Part shown: positions 17,838 to 17,995 of the stretch, piece by piece
Layout of the letters: every line of letters begins with the position of its first letter
How positions within the stretch are numbered: position 1 is the first letter of the stretch
Origin: Gracilaria caudata
Taxonomy: Eukaryota > Rhodophyta > Florideophyceae > Gracilariales > Gracilariaceae
Direction of reading: 5' to 3'
Length of the DNA stretch: 17,995 nucleotides
NCBI GenBank assembly: GCA_030374735.1
Contig: JASCIV010000503.1
Span: 1 to 17,995, forward strand
Program-made: the position numbers and the translations under genes
The notes under the pieces: generated by a model
Told to the model about the DNA's origin: nothing
Seen by the model: only the letters and a program-made list of their open reading frames with translations
Database searches by the model: none

Positions 17838-17995
17838 GCGATGCCTCCGGTCTTGTGCAGCTCTGCGAAAGATCCGGGTATTTATTTTGCCTCGTGCGGG
17901 CGCGAATGCTAGACGGACACCAACCCCTTGGGTGGCTCTCTCCGTATCTTTCCCAAAAGGGAAACTAGAATTCAAATTCGAAGCTACCTGCCTAC

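Larger units (their letters stand above)
14280..17900 (+). mobile_element. Degenerate Ty1/copia-type LTR retrotransposon (internal region)
   Basis: The domain order zinc knuckle, aspartic protease, integrase, reverse transcriptase, RNase H, all on the plus strand, is that of Ty1/copia elements (Ty3/gypsy has integrase last). The domains fall in different phases. There are frame changes at a C7 run (14752-14758), a T6 run (16067-16072), near 16830 and near 17400, and stops at 14815, 15793, 16604 and 17038. The copy cannot encode a functional polyprotein. The 5' limit is unknown, no LTR is identified, and the element may extend past the window's right edge. Confidence 0.85.

Noticed and set aside
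1..17995. CRISPR array, rRNA or bacterial operon signals
   Set aside because: No regularly spaced direct repeats, no rRNA-like stretch, and gene structure is eukaryotic.

Overview
This is a gene-poor eukaryotic nuclear window that carries one well-recognisable metabolic gene, a few degenerate or unrecognised coding regions, and a decayed retrotransposon. The best anchor is a separate ATP-citrate lyase subunit A of the plant/algal two-subunit type, on the minus strand. With low gene density, few introns and a Ty1/copia relic carrying a 'CPKSV' protease signature, this suggests an alga, perhaps a red alga. That assignment is inference; nothing in the window proves it.

Layout. 16-1626 (+): an unrecognised basic protein with broken frames, then an unrecognised open frame. 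1757-2349 (-): remains of a short multi-pass membrane protein with a TATA box and a possible 43-nt intron. 2350-3700: pyrimidine-rich, then featureless sequence. 3701-5411 (+): a glutamine-rich low-complexity protein in several frames, containing a perfect 16-bp hairpin. 5927-7293 (-): ATP-citrate lyase subunit A. 7294-7691: a shared upstream region with two TATA-like sites. 7692-7829 (+): a short ORF that looks like the N-terminal half of the mRNA-export/SAGA factor ENY2/Sus1, ending in TAG where the family has Trp. 8082-10065 (+): an unrecognised protein built on about ten copies of a W-x3-A-R-E-L motif, interrupted by stops and frame changes. 9888-10478 (-): an antisense ORF of unknown value. 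10479-12418: mostly non-coding, with a TATA-like site and two small inverted repeats. 12419-13112 (+): Ser/Arg/Lys-rich coding remnants. 14280-17900 (+): a degenerate Ty1/copia retrotransposon in the order zinc knuckle, protease, integrase, reverse transcriptase, RNase H, with no LTR identified.

How it fits together. ATP-citrate lyase makes cytosolic acetyl-CoA from citrate; its partner subunit B is not here. No pathway or operon-like logic connects the genes. The shared theme is disruption: nearly every recognisable coding stretch apart from the main body of ATP-citrate lyase has frame shifts, some at homopolymers, and premature stops that are mostly TAG. This could be sequence decay, cytosine-deamination-type mutation, or assembly error. 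The most interesting unexplained item is the W-x3-ARE repeat protein.
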